The notes under the pieces: generated by a model | Seen by the model: the letters and a program-made list of their open reading frames with translations, nothing else | The model's database searches: none | Told to the model about the DNA's origin: nothing | Origin: Actinomycetota bacterium | GTDB taxonomy: Bacteria; Actinomycetota; Acidimicrobiia; Acidimicrobiales; JAHWKP01 | DNA length: 12,620 nt | Assembly: GCA_019347775.1 (NCBI GenBank) | Contig: JAHWKP010000034.1 | Span: 1-12,620, forward strand | Reading direction: 5' to 3' | Part shown: in pieces, positions 1 to 5,978 of the stretch | Layout: the number at the start of each line of letters is the position of its first letter | How positions within the stretch are numbered: position 1 is the stretch's first letter | Program-made: the position numbers and the translations under genes

Positions 1-544
1 CGGCGAGGATCTCCGACAGAGGTACCTCCGTCGGCGAATCGGCGATCATGTGCGTGCCGTCGGGAAGGTTGAAGTACGTCACCAGGTCCGTCTTAGGGTC
101 CCACTCCCATACTCGGGCGCCGATCTGTTCGAGGGCGCGCTCGGCGTCGCGGAGAGCTCCGAGCACTGCCTCTTCGGCCTCGCACTCCTCCGTCACTTCG
201 GCGAACGTCCCGGTCGCGCCGATCGACTCGCCGGTGTCGCTCAGCACGGCTTGGCCGGAGCAGTCGAACCACCGCAGACCGGGTGCGGTTACCCGAAACC
301 TGGCGCTGAGCGGAGCGCCGGTTTTGAGCGCCTGGCAGAACTGGCCCTTGATGAGCTCGACGTCATCGGGATGGATGACCCGGATCACAAGATCAGGTGA
401 ACGCAGGACGATGTCGGGTAGGCCGAGGATCTCCTCTGCGCCCGGCGACCATTCCATGCGGTCGGCTTGAGCATCCCAGCGCCACGCGATCAGCCCTGAG
501 GCGGCGAGCGCCTGGGCCTCAAGACTCTCGGTGACAATCTTCAC
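1..544 (-). CDS. PAS-domain signalling protein, N-terminal part (cut by window edge)
   Basis: Reading the minus strand from a GTG at 544-542 gives an open frame of 181 codons to the left edge, so the C-terminus and output domain are not visible. Residues about 18-115 look like a PAS_3-type fold: an early 'LIAWRWD' strand, 'MEWSPGAEEILG', then 'VIHPDDV' and a following 'RFRVT.. LRWFDCSG' strand pair. After a short acidic helix, a second PAS repeat starts near residue 138 ('GARVWEWDPKTD'). PAS_3 domains bind small ligands or mediate dimerisation upstream of kinase, GGDEF/EAL or PP2C outputs; which one applies here is unknown. An in-frame TAG lies two codons before the GTG, so no longer start exists. 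No well-spaced Shine-Dalgarno sequence precedes it. The gene faces the same way as the CAP-domain gene 95 bp upstream. I am confident it is a real PAS protein but cannot name its role. Confidence 0.8.
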   Translation of the reverse strand, partial: MKIVTESLEAQALAASGLIAWRWDAQADRMEWSPGAEEILGLPDIVLRSPDLVIRVIHPDDVELIKGQFCQALKTGAPLSARFRVTAPGLRWFDCSGQAVLSDTGESIGATGTFAEVTEECEAEEAVLGALRDAERALEQIGARVWEWDPKTDLVTYFNLPDGTHMIADSPTEVPLSEILA

Positions 545-582
545 TCCCTAGTCATCGGCACGGTCGGCGGTTGGCTGAATGC

Positions 583-622
583 AGGAAATCCACAAGCCTG
601 TGAGGAAATCCACAAGCCTCTG
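583..622. repeat. 20-bp tandem duplication between the CAP and PAS genes
   Basis: Two adjacent 20-bp copies (583-602 and 603-622) differ at one position (600 G versus 620 C). The unit begins AGGAAATCCACAAGCCT. They lie between the stop of the CAP-domain gene (640) and the start of the PAS gene (544), so both copies are upstream of the PAS start on the minus strand. The unit has no obvious internal dyad, so it does not look like a terminator. It could be a pair of regulator sites or a slippage duplication; I cannot tell which. Confidence 0.75.
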
Positions 623-639
623 AGGGGCGCTGCCAGTGT

Positions 640-2058
640 TCAGCTGAAGGAGAGCACCACCGTGTCGTCGCTGATGTCGCTGGGTCGCCCCACCACCAGG
701 CCGAAGACCCAGCGGTTGGCCTGGCGGGCCACGTAGTCGTAGCTGGGGTTGGGCACCGGAGAGGCCGACAGCACGACCGGGTATCCGTCCCGGCCGGCCT
801 CGGCCGAGGCCAGCAGGGCATCCTGGAACCGCAGACCGCTCGCCAGGGCGACCCGGTTGCCGCCCGGGAAGTACTTCTCCGACACCGCCGCCGACGTCGA
901 GTACCGGTCGGGACCGGCCACCCGCTCACTGACCCCGGTCGACTTGGCCACCGCGTCGCTCACGACTGCGGGCCCCCCGACCAGGACCCTCGGCAAGCTG
1001 CTGTGCGCCTTCAGGTAGGCATCGGTGGCGGGCGGGACGCTGCTAGGGCCGACCAGCAGGATCGGTGAACGCCGGTGCCCAGCGGGAGCGCCAGCCAGCA
1101 CGGCATCGGGGAATGACGCCCCGGAGACCAAGAACGCCTCGTTCGGCGTGGGATTGACTTCAGGGGCGATGGCTGCGGCCGTGGCGAACCGGTCCGCGCC
1201 GGCCAGGCGCCGCACCGCCATTCCGGCACTGACGAACTCGGCTTCCATGGCGGCGGAGATGGCGGCCGGGCCGCCGAGGACGAACACGGTGCCTCCGGGC
1301 GCCATGACCCGGCGGGCCTCGTCGATGACGTTGGCGGGCACGTCGTTGGGCGGCGTCAGGAGTACCGGCCCTCGATAGGCCGTGGCCAGCGGGCCACCGG
1401 CGAGAGCATCGGCGAAACCGTCGGTCCGGGCCACCACGACCGCCTTGGCCGAGCCCGCAGCCAGGCGGCGGCTCAGCAGAACGGCGGTATCGGGATCACC
1501 GGCGCCGCCGACCCGGCTGATCGGGGTGCGCACGATGAACGGCAGCTGCCCGGCGTCCTTGACGAAGTTGACCGTGACCCACAGGCGGGTCCCTGCCCAG
1601 GTCACGCCGACGCCGGCGTAGCCGTAGTCACCGAGGACGTTGGCCCGGTGTCCGGTGGACTTCATGAAGGCGTCGTGCAGGCTGGTCACTCCGCCGCCCG
1701 CACCGACGTTCTCGGCCAGCCGCCGGTAGTTCGGGTAGCGGGAGGCGAGCTGCGTCGCGTAATCCGGGTTGTGGGCCAGCTGGTTGCGAGAGGCCATGGC
1801 CGCCGACCACGAGCGGGCCACGTCGCGGGCTCCCTCGATCATGGCGAGCGGTCGCAGGCCGTGCGCCCGACGGTCCCGGTTGATCAGATTCAGGAAGTCC
1901 CACTCGTCGTACTGGGGATTCTCGGGCGAGGCCTGGACCATTCCGGGCAGGGCGACGCCGACGGCCAGTACCGCGACGAGTGCAGCGAGGAGCACCCGCA
2001 GCCGCGTCGAGAGCCAGAGCCTGCCGTTCCCTCTTGTATCCGCCGTATCTTCTCGCAC
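640..2058 (-). CDS. Secreted CAP/SCP-domain protein with C-terminal cell-wall-binding (CWB2) repeats
   Basis: This is a 472-residue exported protein. A basic n-region, a hydrophobic stretch at residues 21-38 and a likely signal-peptidase cleavage after VQA (43) direct secretion. Residues about 51-167 form a CAP (cysteine-rich secretory/SCP) domain, with the usual cavity residues visible: H96 in 'LAHN', E116 in 'LAENVG' and H137 in 'TGHRANVL'. Residues about 181-472 contain three CW_binding_2-type repeats of roughly 90 residues. The second and third start with 'RLAGADRFATAAAI' and 'RVAGPDRYSTSAAV'; the first is degenerate. Each has a 'SGxxFxDAL' and a 'VxVLGGPAxIS' type strand. In clostridia, CWB2 repeats bind anionic wall polymers, so wall anchoring is inferred. 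The role of bacterial CAP domains is poorly defined. The GTG start at 2058 is chosen because the signal peptide follows directly and a GATACT box lies 6 nt before it, suggesting a leaderless transcript. Confidence 0.9.
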   Translation of the reverse strand: MREDTADTRGNGRLWLSTRLRVLLAALVAVLAVGVALPGMVQASPENPQYDEWDFLNLINRDRRAHGLRPLAMIEGARDVARSWSAAMASRNQLAHNPDYATQLASRYPNYRRLAENVGAGGGVTSLHDAFMKSTGHRANVLGDYGYAGVGVTWAGTRLWVTVNFVKDAGQLPFIVRTPISRVGGAGDPDTAVLLSRRLAAGSAKAVVVARTDGFADALAGGPLATAYRGPVLLTPPNDVPANVIDEARRVMAPGGTVFVLGGPAAISAAMEAEFVSAGMAVRRLAGADRFATAAAIAPEVNPTPNEAFLVSGASFPDAVLAGAPAGHRRSPILLVGPSSVPPATDAYLKAHSSLPRVLVGGPAVVSDAVAKSTGVSERVAGPDRYSTSAAVSEKYFPGGNRVALASGLRFQDALLASAEAGRDGYPVVLSASPVPNPSYDYVARQANRWVFGLVVGRPSDISDDTVVLSFS

Positions 2059-2064
2059 CCTTTA

Positions 2065-2070
2065 AGTATC
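2065..2070 (-). promoter_or_regulatory. Putative leaderless -10 box for the CAP/CWB2 gene
   Basis: GATACT on the minus strand matches TATAAT at four of six positions, including the conserved second A and last T. It is followed by exactly 6 nt and then the GTG start codon, with no separate ribosome binding site. No clear -35 is seen. Just upstream, CAAAAG (2073-2078) and CTTTTG (2093-2098) form a 6-bp inverted repeat over a 14-nt centre, placed where a regulator of this promoter could bind. Confidence 0.45.
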
Positions 2071-2072
2071 GG

Positions 2073-2098
2073 CAAAAGGTGCCCAGATGCGACTTTTG
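2073..2098. repeat. 6-bp inverted repeat upstream of the CAP/CWB2 promoter
   Basis: The arms CAAAAG and CTTTTG surround a 14-nt centre, immediately upstream of the putative -10 box at 2065-2070. This may be an operator or chance symmetry. It lies in the 77-bp gap between the CAP gene and the upstream antiporter gene, so it could also be part of the antiporter mRNA 3' end. Confidence 0.35.
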
Positions 2099-2135
2099 TT
2101 GTCCTTACGTTGTCCGTTTGTCGGCGGGCTGTCGC

Positions 2136-3332
2136 CTAGGCGGCTGCTGGCGCGGTCCCCCGCTCGGCGAGGCTTAGGCGGTCCACGTACTTGGCCATGA
2201 GGGGCCCGACTATGGCGGTGAGCAGCACGAACGCGGCCGCCAAGCCCTGGAGGTCGGTGGCGAAGGCCCCGGCGGCGCCGAGGCTGGCGATGACGATGGA
2301 GAACTCCCCGCGGGCCACAAGAGTGGTGCCTGCCCGCAGCCGGGCCCGGGTGCCGACGTGGCTGGCAAGCAACCAGCCGGTGGCCACCTTGGTCACGATG
2401 GCCACGACCGCCAGCACCCCGGCGGGCAGGAGAGCCCCGAACACCGCTCCGGGCTGGAGCTGGAACGAAAAGAAGAAGAAGAAGGTGGCCGCGAACAGAT
2501 CCCGCAGCGGATGCACGAGCGGGCTGGCCCGCAGTTGGACCGGTCCGGACAACGCCAGGCCGACCAGGAAGGCGCCGATGGCCGAGGACACCTCTACCTG
2601 CTGGGCGATGCCGCCTACGAGCAGGGTCATGCCGAAGATCGAGAGCAGCAGCGCCTCGTCCGAAGCCGGCGCCAGCAGCCTCGACAGCACGTGGCCCCAC
2701 CGCAGCGCCATCGCCAGGATGAAGGCGACTACGGCCAGGGCGACGCCGATGTTGACAAGGGTTGCGATCACGGCCGTCCCGGCGATCACGGCGCCGAGCA
2801 CCGGGAGATACAGAGCCATCGCCAGGTCCTCGAGTACCAGCAGGTTCAGGACCACCGGGGTCTCCCGGTTACCGAATCGGTCCAGGTCGTGAAGGACCTT
2901 GGAGACCACTCCCGAAGAACTGATCCAGGTCACTCCACCCAGCAGGGCCGCCGTGGTGATGTCCCAGCCGAGGAGGAGCCCGGCGACGAAGCCGGGGGTG
3001 AAGTTGAGCACGGCGTCGATCGACCCGCTGGCGGCACCGGTGCGCAGGCCGGCCCGCAGCTCGTCGGCGCTGTACTCCAGCCCCAGGGTCAGCAGCAGCA
3101 GGAGGACACCGATCTCGGCCGTGAGCGAGATGAACTCCTCGCTGAGGTCGAGCGGAGCCAGGCCCCCCTCGCCGACTGCCAGGCCCGCCAGTAGGTAGAA
3201 GGGGATGGCCGTTATGCCGAGGCGTCCTGCGAACCGAGCCAGCACGGAAAGGCCCAGAACGACCACGCCGATCTCCACGAAGGCGATCGCCGCCGACGGG
3301 CTGGTCGCCGCGAGGAGGGGAACCGTCGTCAC
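2136..3332 (-). CDS. khtU: Cation (K+)/H+ antiporter, CPA2 family, KhtU-like membrane subunit
   Basis: This 398-residue, very hydrophobic protein has about 12 membrane segments from residue 13 to 385, the layout of CPA2 (KefB/KhtU/GerN-type) antiporters. 'LGITAIPFYLLAGLAVGEGG' near residues 38-57 is the typical first re-entrant/TM pair. 'WISSSGVVSKVLHDLDRFGNRET' near 136-158 and 'LEDLAMALYLPVL' are the usual conserved TM segments around the ion pathway. Length matches the KhtU class; there is no cytosolic RCK-N domain, which KefB/KefC proteins carry. The regulatory subunit is instead encoded just upstream (3369-3851), the normal khtT-khtU order in Bacillus. The pair probably exports K+ or another monovalent cation in exchange for protons. 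The start is GTG at 3332, without an evident Shine-Dalgarno. The stop codon lies inside the palindrome CGCCTAGGCG (2133-2142). The symbol is given by family and context only. Confidence 0.87.
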   Translation of the reverse strand: MTTVPLLAATSPSAAIAFVEIGVVVLGLSVLARFAGRLGITAIPFYLLAGLAVGEGGLAPLDLSEEFISLTAEIGVLLLLLTLGLEYSADELRAGLRTGAASGSIDAVLNFTPGFVAGLLLGWDITTAALLGGVTWISSSGVVSKVLHDLDRFGNRETPVVLNLLVLEDLAMALYLPVLGAVIAGTAVIATLVNIGVALAVVAFILAMALRWGHVLSRLLAPASDEALLLSIFGMTLLVGGIAQQVEVSSAIGAFLVGLALSGPVQLRASPLVHPLRDLFAATFFFFFSFQLQPGAVFGALLPAGVLAVVAIVTKVATGWLLASHVGTRARLRAGTTLVARGEFSIVIASLGAAGAFATDLQGLAAAFVLLTAIVGPLMAKYVDRLSLAERGTAPAAA

Positions 3333-3349
3333 GCCGAGCTGAGGCGATG

Positions 3350-3363
3350 GAGTGCTGGCACTC
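3350..3363. repeat. Perfect short palindrome between khtT and khtU
   Basis: GAGTGC-TG-GCACTC is a perfect dyad in the 36-nt gap between the khtT stop and the khtU GTG start. As RNA it gives a 5-bp stem with a 4-nt loop. It may tune khtU translation or mark an operator. It is not a CIRCE element, because the half-sites are in the reverse order and the spacing is wrong. Confidence 0.5.
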
Positions 3364-3368
3364 TCAAC

Positions 3369-3851
3369 TCAGGCGCTGAGCAGGTCGCGAAACTCCTGGA
3401 GGCCGTCGGGAGTGCCTACCGCCACGGCGACATCGCCCGGCACGAGCTCGTGCTCAGGCCCCGGCGCCGCGATCGTCTCCTTGTCGCGTACCAGCGCCAC
3501 GATGCTGGCGCCGGTGTGCGCCCGCAGGTTCGAGCTGCCGATGGTCTCGCCCGCCATGCGGCTGCCCTGGGCCACCGTGACCCAATCGATGGCGAGGCCC
3601 TCGACCTGCTGCTCCACGGCCGACAGCGCCTGGCTCACCTGGGATGCCCCGAGCATCTCGGCCAAGGTGCGGGTGTCGTCGCTGCTCAGATGCAGAACGG
3701 TGGTGCACCGGTCGGGGTCGCTCGCGTCGTAGACGAGCACCTCCCTGCGTCCGCCCCGGTGGGCGAGTATCGCAACCCGCTCGCCGGCACTCGTCTCGAA
3801 CTCATGGCGGACGCCAACCCCCGGAAGTTGCGTCTCAGTGACATCAGGCAT
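3369..3851 (-). CDS. khtT: KhtT-like regulatory subunit of cation/H+ antiporter (TrkA-C domain)
   Basis: Starting at the ATG at 3851 the product is 160 residues, close to the usual KhtT length (about 165). Residues 1-75 form the KhtT-type N-terminal part ('TQLPGVGVRHEFETSAGERV', then 'DPDRCTTVLHLSSDDTRTLAEMLG'). Residues about 82-160 form a TrkA-C (RCK-C) domain ('GSRMAGETIG', 'GASIVALVRD', 'LVPGDVAVAVGTPDGLQEF'). In Bacillus, KhtT binds c-di-AMP and the antiporter KhtU and controls K+/H+ exchange; the same role is inferred here. The gene immediately precedes khtU in the same direction with a 36-nt gap, so they are probably co-transcribed. A longer in-frame start exists at 3944, but its extra 31 residues are low-complexity and basic and do not look like the family. 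No strong ribosome binding site is visible; GACTCT lies 5 nt before the ATG. Confidence 0.87.
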   Translation of the reverse strand: MPDVTETQLPGVGVRHEFETSAGERVAILAHRGGRREVLVYDASDPDRCTTVLHLSSDDTRTLAEMLGASQVSQALSAVEQQVEGLAIDWVTVAQGSRMAGETIGSSNLRAHTGASIVALVRDKETIAAPGPEHELVPGDVAVAVGTPDGLQEFRDLLSA

Positions 3852-3902
3852 AAATGAGAGTCTGCCCTGTTGCTGGCTCTTCGCCTGACGGCTCATCGCT
3901 GT

Positions 3903-3927
3903 GCGGTGGGGTCCCCATCCCCACCGC
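3903..3927. repeat. Strong 9-bp perfect inverted repeat in the khtT/M23 intergenic region
   Basis: GCGGTGGGG (3903-3911) and CCCCACCGC (3919-3927) are perfect reverse complements around a 7-nt loop. The element sits between the divergent khtT and M23 peptidase genes, so it is in the upstream region of both and cannot be a simple terminator for either. It could be an operator or an RNA hairpin in one of the leaders. A second, imperfect dyad follows at 3964-3996 (GACTCA ... TGAGTC with inner CACCG/CGGTG). Confidence 0.7.
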
Positions 3928-3963
3928 GCGGCTGCTGGCGCCACGGCTAGAACCTTCAGGCCT

Positions 3964-3996
3964 GACTCACCGGCGCGCGCGGTGGGTGGCTGAGTC
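3964..3996. repeat. Imperfect inverted repeat upstream of the M23 peptidase
   Basis: GACTCA (3964-3969) and TGAGTC (3991-3996) are complementary, and inner CACCG (3968-3972) pairs with CGGTG (3980-3984) around a GC-alternating loop. The two pairings are offset and overlap by two bases, so a folded RNA would carry a bulge. It overlaps the candidate GTG start of the M23 gene at 3986, so it may lie in the leader or just upstream of the promoter. Confidence 0.4.
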
Positions 3997-4693
3997 TCGA
4001 TCGGGGTTGTTAATCTGGCGCATCCCCAAACGGAACCTCTCTCTCCTCGCGCGCGCCAGCGCCCTCGTCGCGGTGTCGACGTTGCTCGGCGCGGGCAGCC
4101 ATCACCCCGGTGTGGCCGGTCGGGCCGCGGGATCGCCCGACGCCTCCGCGCAGACGTCGACCGATCCGGTAGCGCTAGCTATCGAGGAACTCCGCCGGCG
4201 TCCACCGCGGGCTTCCCGTTCATCCGAGGAAGCGACCGGGGCCCCCTCACTCCGGCCCTCGGCGCGGCCCAGTGCTGCCTTCCGCGACCCCAAGCCGGCC
4301 CGCTCGGCCAAAGTCCGTCCGGTGCCGGGTGCCGTCACCGGGCTCTTCGGCGAGATCCGGGGCGGCGGCCGACCCCACGGCGGAGTCGATCTCGACGGCG
4401 AGATCGGCGATCCGGTCGTAAGCGCGGGGGCCGGACTCGTCGTTCACGCCGGGCCGCCGCCGCCTGGGATGAGCGGCTACGGAAACACCGTCGTGGTCAA
4501 CCATCCCGACGGCACCTATGCCATGTATGCCCATCTGTCAGCCGTGCAGATCGCGCCGGGCACGGTGGTCGAGGCAGGCGCGCACCTGGGCGCCGTGGGA
4601 GTGAGCGGGTCGGTCACCGGCTCACACCTCCACTGGGAGATGCGCATCGGGGAGGTCACGATCGACCCCCTCCTCTGGCTGGCATCCGGTTAG
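3986..4693 (+). CDS. Secreted M23 (LytM-type) zinc metallopeptidase
   Basis: With the GTG start at 3986 the product is 235 residues. A basic RIPKR segment followed by a hydrophobic stretch (residues 17-37) forms a signal peptide. A proline/arginine/serine-rich linker then leads to a complete M23 domain at residues about 113-232. The zinc and catalytic residues are present: H131 and D135 in 'HGGVD', H183 in 'YAHLS', and H214/H216 in 'SHLHWE'. M23 enzymes cut peptide cross-bridges of peptidoglycan, so a role in wall turnover or division is likely. The start is uncertain. The open frame extends back to ATG 3854, but codons before about 3986 lack the G/C third-position bias and would run to within 2 bp of the khtT start. 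TTG at 4007 is another option. A TAATCT box at 4011-4016 lies 5 nt before an ATC codon that would also give a good signal peptide. Confidence 0.85.
   Translation: MAESRSGLLIWRIPKRNLSLLARASALVAVSTLLGAGSHHPGVAGRAAGSPDASAQTSTDPVALAIEELRRRPPRASRSSEEATGAPSLRPSARPSAAFRDPKPARSAKVRPVPGAVTGLFGEIRGGGRPHGGVDLDGEIGDPVVSAGAGLVVHAGPPPPGMSGYGNTVVVNHPDGTYAMYAHLSAVQIAPGTVVEAGAHLGAVGVSGSVTGSHLHWEMRIGEVTIDPLLWLASG
4011..4016 (+). promoter_or_regulatory. Possible -10 box TAATCT near the M23 start
   Basis: TAATCT is the same hexamer that precedes the LiaF-like gene (7681-7686). It lies inside the open frame of the M23 gene, 5 nt before an ATC codon (4022) that directly precedes the signal peptide's basic segment. 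If it is a real promoter, the canonical starts at 3986 and 4007 would be upstream of the transcript. It may equally be a chance match. Confidence 0.3.
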
Positions 4694-4695
4694 GA

Positions 4696-4719
4696 CCCCT
4701 AACCACTAGGGGGTATAAT
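4696..4719 (+). promoter_or_regulatory. MFS gene promoter: consensus TATAAT with a spacer inverted repeat
   Basis: A perfect TATAAT lies at 4714-4719. Transcription would start near 4726-4727, leaving a leader of only 4-5 nt before the ATG at 4731. The spacer carries CCCCTA (4696-4701) and TAGGGG (4707-4712) around ACCAC, a clean 6-bp inverted repeat where a repressor would block RNA polymerase. The GC-tract dyad loosely recalls CsoR/RcnR-type metal-sensor operators, but its centre is longer than usual and no such regulator is encoded in the window. No good -35 is seen at 17 bp (TAGGAC). The hairpin begins 3 nt after the M23 stop, so it could also act as a weak M23 mRNA terminator. Confidence 0.65.
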
Positions 4720-4730
4720 GACCCTCGGAG

Positions 4731-5978
4731 ATGCGGACCACCTTCAGATCACTGTCGATCCGCAACTTCCGTCTTTATTTCCTCGGACAGGCCGTGTCGG
4801 CTCCCGGCACGTGGATGCAGCTGGTCGCCGAAGGTTGGCTGATTCTCCAACTCACCGGTAGCGGAGTCGCGCTCGGACTAGTCAGTTCACTGCAGTTCGG
4901 CCCCATGCTGCTCGGCGGCGCCTGGGGCGGAGTGCTGGCGGACCGCCTCGACAAACGTCGCGTGCTCATCGTCACGCAGGTGATCAAAGCCACGCTCGCG
5001 CTGCTGTTGGGCGCGCTCGTCATAACCGGCGCGGTCTCGATGTGGATGGTCTATGCCATCGCCTTGGCCGAGGGACTGGTCAACGTGGTCGACAACACGT
5101 CACGCCGCTCGTTCGTCATCGAACTCGCCGGGCGCGAGCAGGTGGCCAACGCGGTCAGCCTGACCGGGGCGCTGTGGACCACGGCGCGCATCACCGGGCC
5201 TGCCGTCGGCGGGTTGATCATTGCTGGAGCCGGAGTCGGTGTGTGCTTCCTCGTGAACGGTGCGTCGTACGTCGGTGTACTGATCGCCTTGGCGCTGATC
5301 CGCACTTCCGAACTGCATCGGTCCGAGCGGGTGTTGCGCGCTCCGGGACAGGTGCGCGAGGGCGTGGCATACGTATGGCGGGAACCGTTGCTGCGTCTTC
5401 CGCTCATCCTCATGGCCGTAGCCGGCCTGCTCGCCTACAACTTCCGCGTCGTACTGCCGCTACTGGCCACCGACACGTTCAACCAAGGCGCCGGCGTATT
5501 CGGCCTGCTCTATTCGGCCATGAGCGTGGGCTCCCTCGCCGGAGCGCTGTACACGGCCAGTCGGCACAAGGTCCACGAACTGTTCACGGCCTCGGCCGCT
5601 TTGGTCATGGGAGCGATGATCGTGGTCACCGCAGTGGCTCCCACCCTGGCTCTGGTGATGGTCGGCCTGGCGCTGGTCGGGGCCACGTCGGCTTCCTTCT
5701 CGGCCACCACGCAGGCGACCCTGCAAGTGCGATCCGACCCGCGCTTCCAGGGCCGGGTTATGGCTCTGTACTCGGTGGTGTTCCTCGGAACTACTCCGCT
5801 GGGGAGCCCGCTCGTGGGGTGGCTGGCGGAGAACCTCGGGGTGCGAACTGCATTCGCCCTGTGCGGAGGGCTCACGGCCGTCGCCGCCGTCGTTGCGCTG
5901 ATCGCGCTGTCGCGGCGCACCCTGCCGCCGCCTGCCGACGACCGGGACTTGGTCGTCGAACAGGCGGTAGCTGTCTAG
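4731..5978 (+). CDS. Major facilitator superfamily transporter, MFS_3 type (probable drug/metabolite exporter)
   Basis: This 415-residue protein has about 12 predicted membrane segments and the standard MFS length. The N-terminus 'LSIRNFRLYFLGQAVSAPGTWMQ' and 'GWLILQLTGSGVALGLV' is typical of the MFS_3 (PF05977, EntS-like) branch. The motif-A loop is present at residues 67-77 ('GGVLADRLDKR'), and 'VVDNTSRRSFVIELAGREQVANAVSL' follows in the TM4/5 region, another hallmark. These proteins export siderophores, antibiotics or other small molecules; the substrate here cannot be read from sequence. The ATG at 4731 begins only 4-5 nt after the likely transcription start given by the TATAAT at 4714-4719, so translation is nearly leaderless. 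It is convergent with the CBS-domain gene and its TAG overlaps that gene's stop. No partner gene suggests a substrate. Confidence 0.9.
   Translation: MRTTFRSLSIRNFRLYFLGQAVSAPGTWMQLVAEGWLILQLTGSGVALGLVSSLQFGPMLLGGAWGGVLADRLDKRRVLIVTQVIKATLALLLGALVITGAVSMWMVYAIALAEGLVNVVDNTSRRSFVIELAGREQVANAVSLTGALWTTARITGPAVGGLIIAGAGVGVCFLVNGASYVGVLIALALIRTSELHRSERVLRAPGQVREGVAYVWREPLLRLPLILMAVAGLLAYNFRVVLPLLATDTFNQGAGVFGLLYSAMSVGSLAGALYTASRHKVHELFTASAALVMGAMIVVTAVAPTLALVMVGLALVGATSASFSATTQATLQVRSDPRFQGRVMALYSVVFLGTTPLGSPLVGWLAENLGVRTAFALCGGLTAVAAVVALIALSRRTLPPPADDRDLVVEQAVAV

Noticed and set aside
2358..3194. Long plus-strand open frame (278 codons) over the khtU gene
   Set aside because: Its product is a low-complexity Q/R/H/D-rich sequence, as expected for the antisense of a GC-rich membrane-protein gene, while the minus strand gives a clear antiporter.
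3350..3363. CIRCE heat-shock operator
   Set aside because: CIRCE has TTAGCACTC, 9 nt, then GAGTGCTAA. Here the half-sites are in the opposite order with a 2-nt centre.
3854..3985. ATG 3854 as the start of the M23 peptidase
   Set aside because: It would leave only 2 bp to the divergent khtT start. It also adds residues with poor third-position bias before the signal peptide and covers two hairpins.
3852..4020. ydaO (c-di-AMP) riboswitch upstream of the wall hydrolase
   Set aside because: The gene context fits, but I do not recognise the conserved ydaO sequence blocks; only unrelated GC-rich hairpins are visible. A covariance-model search would settle it.
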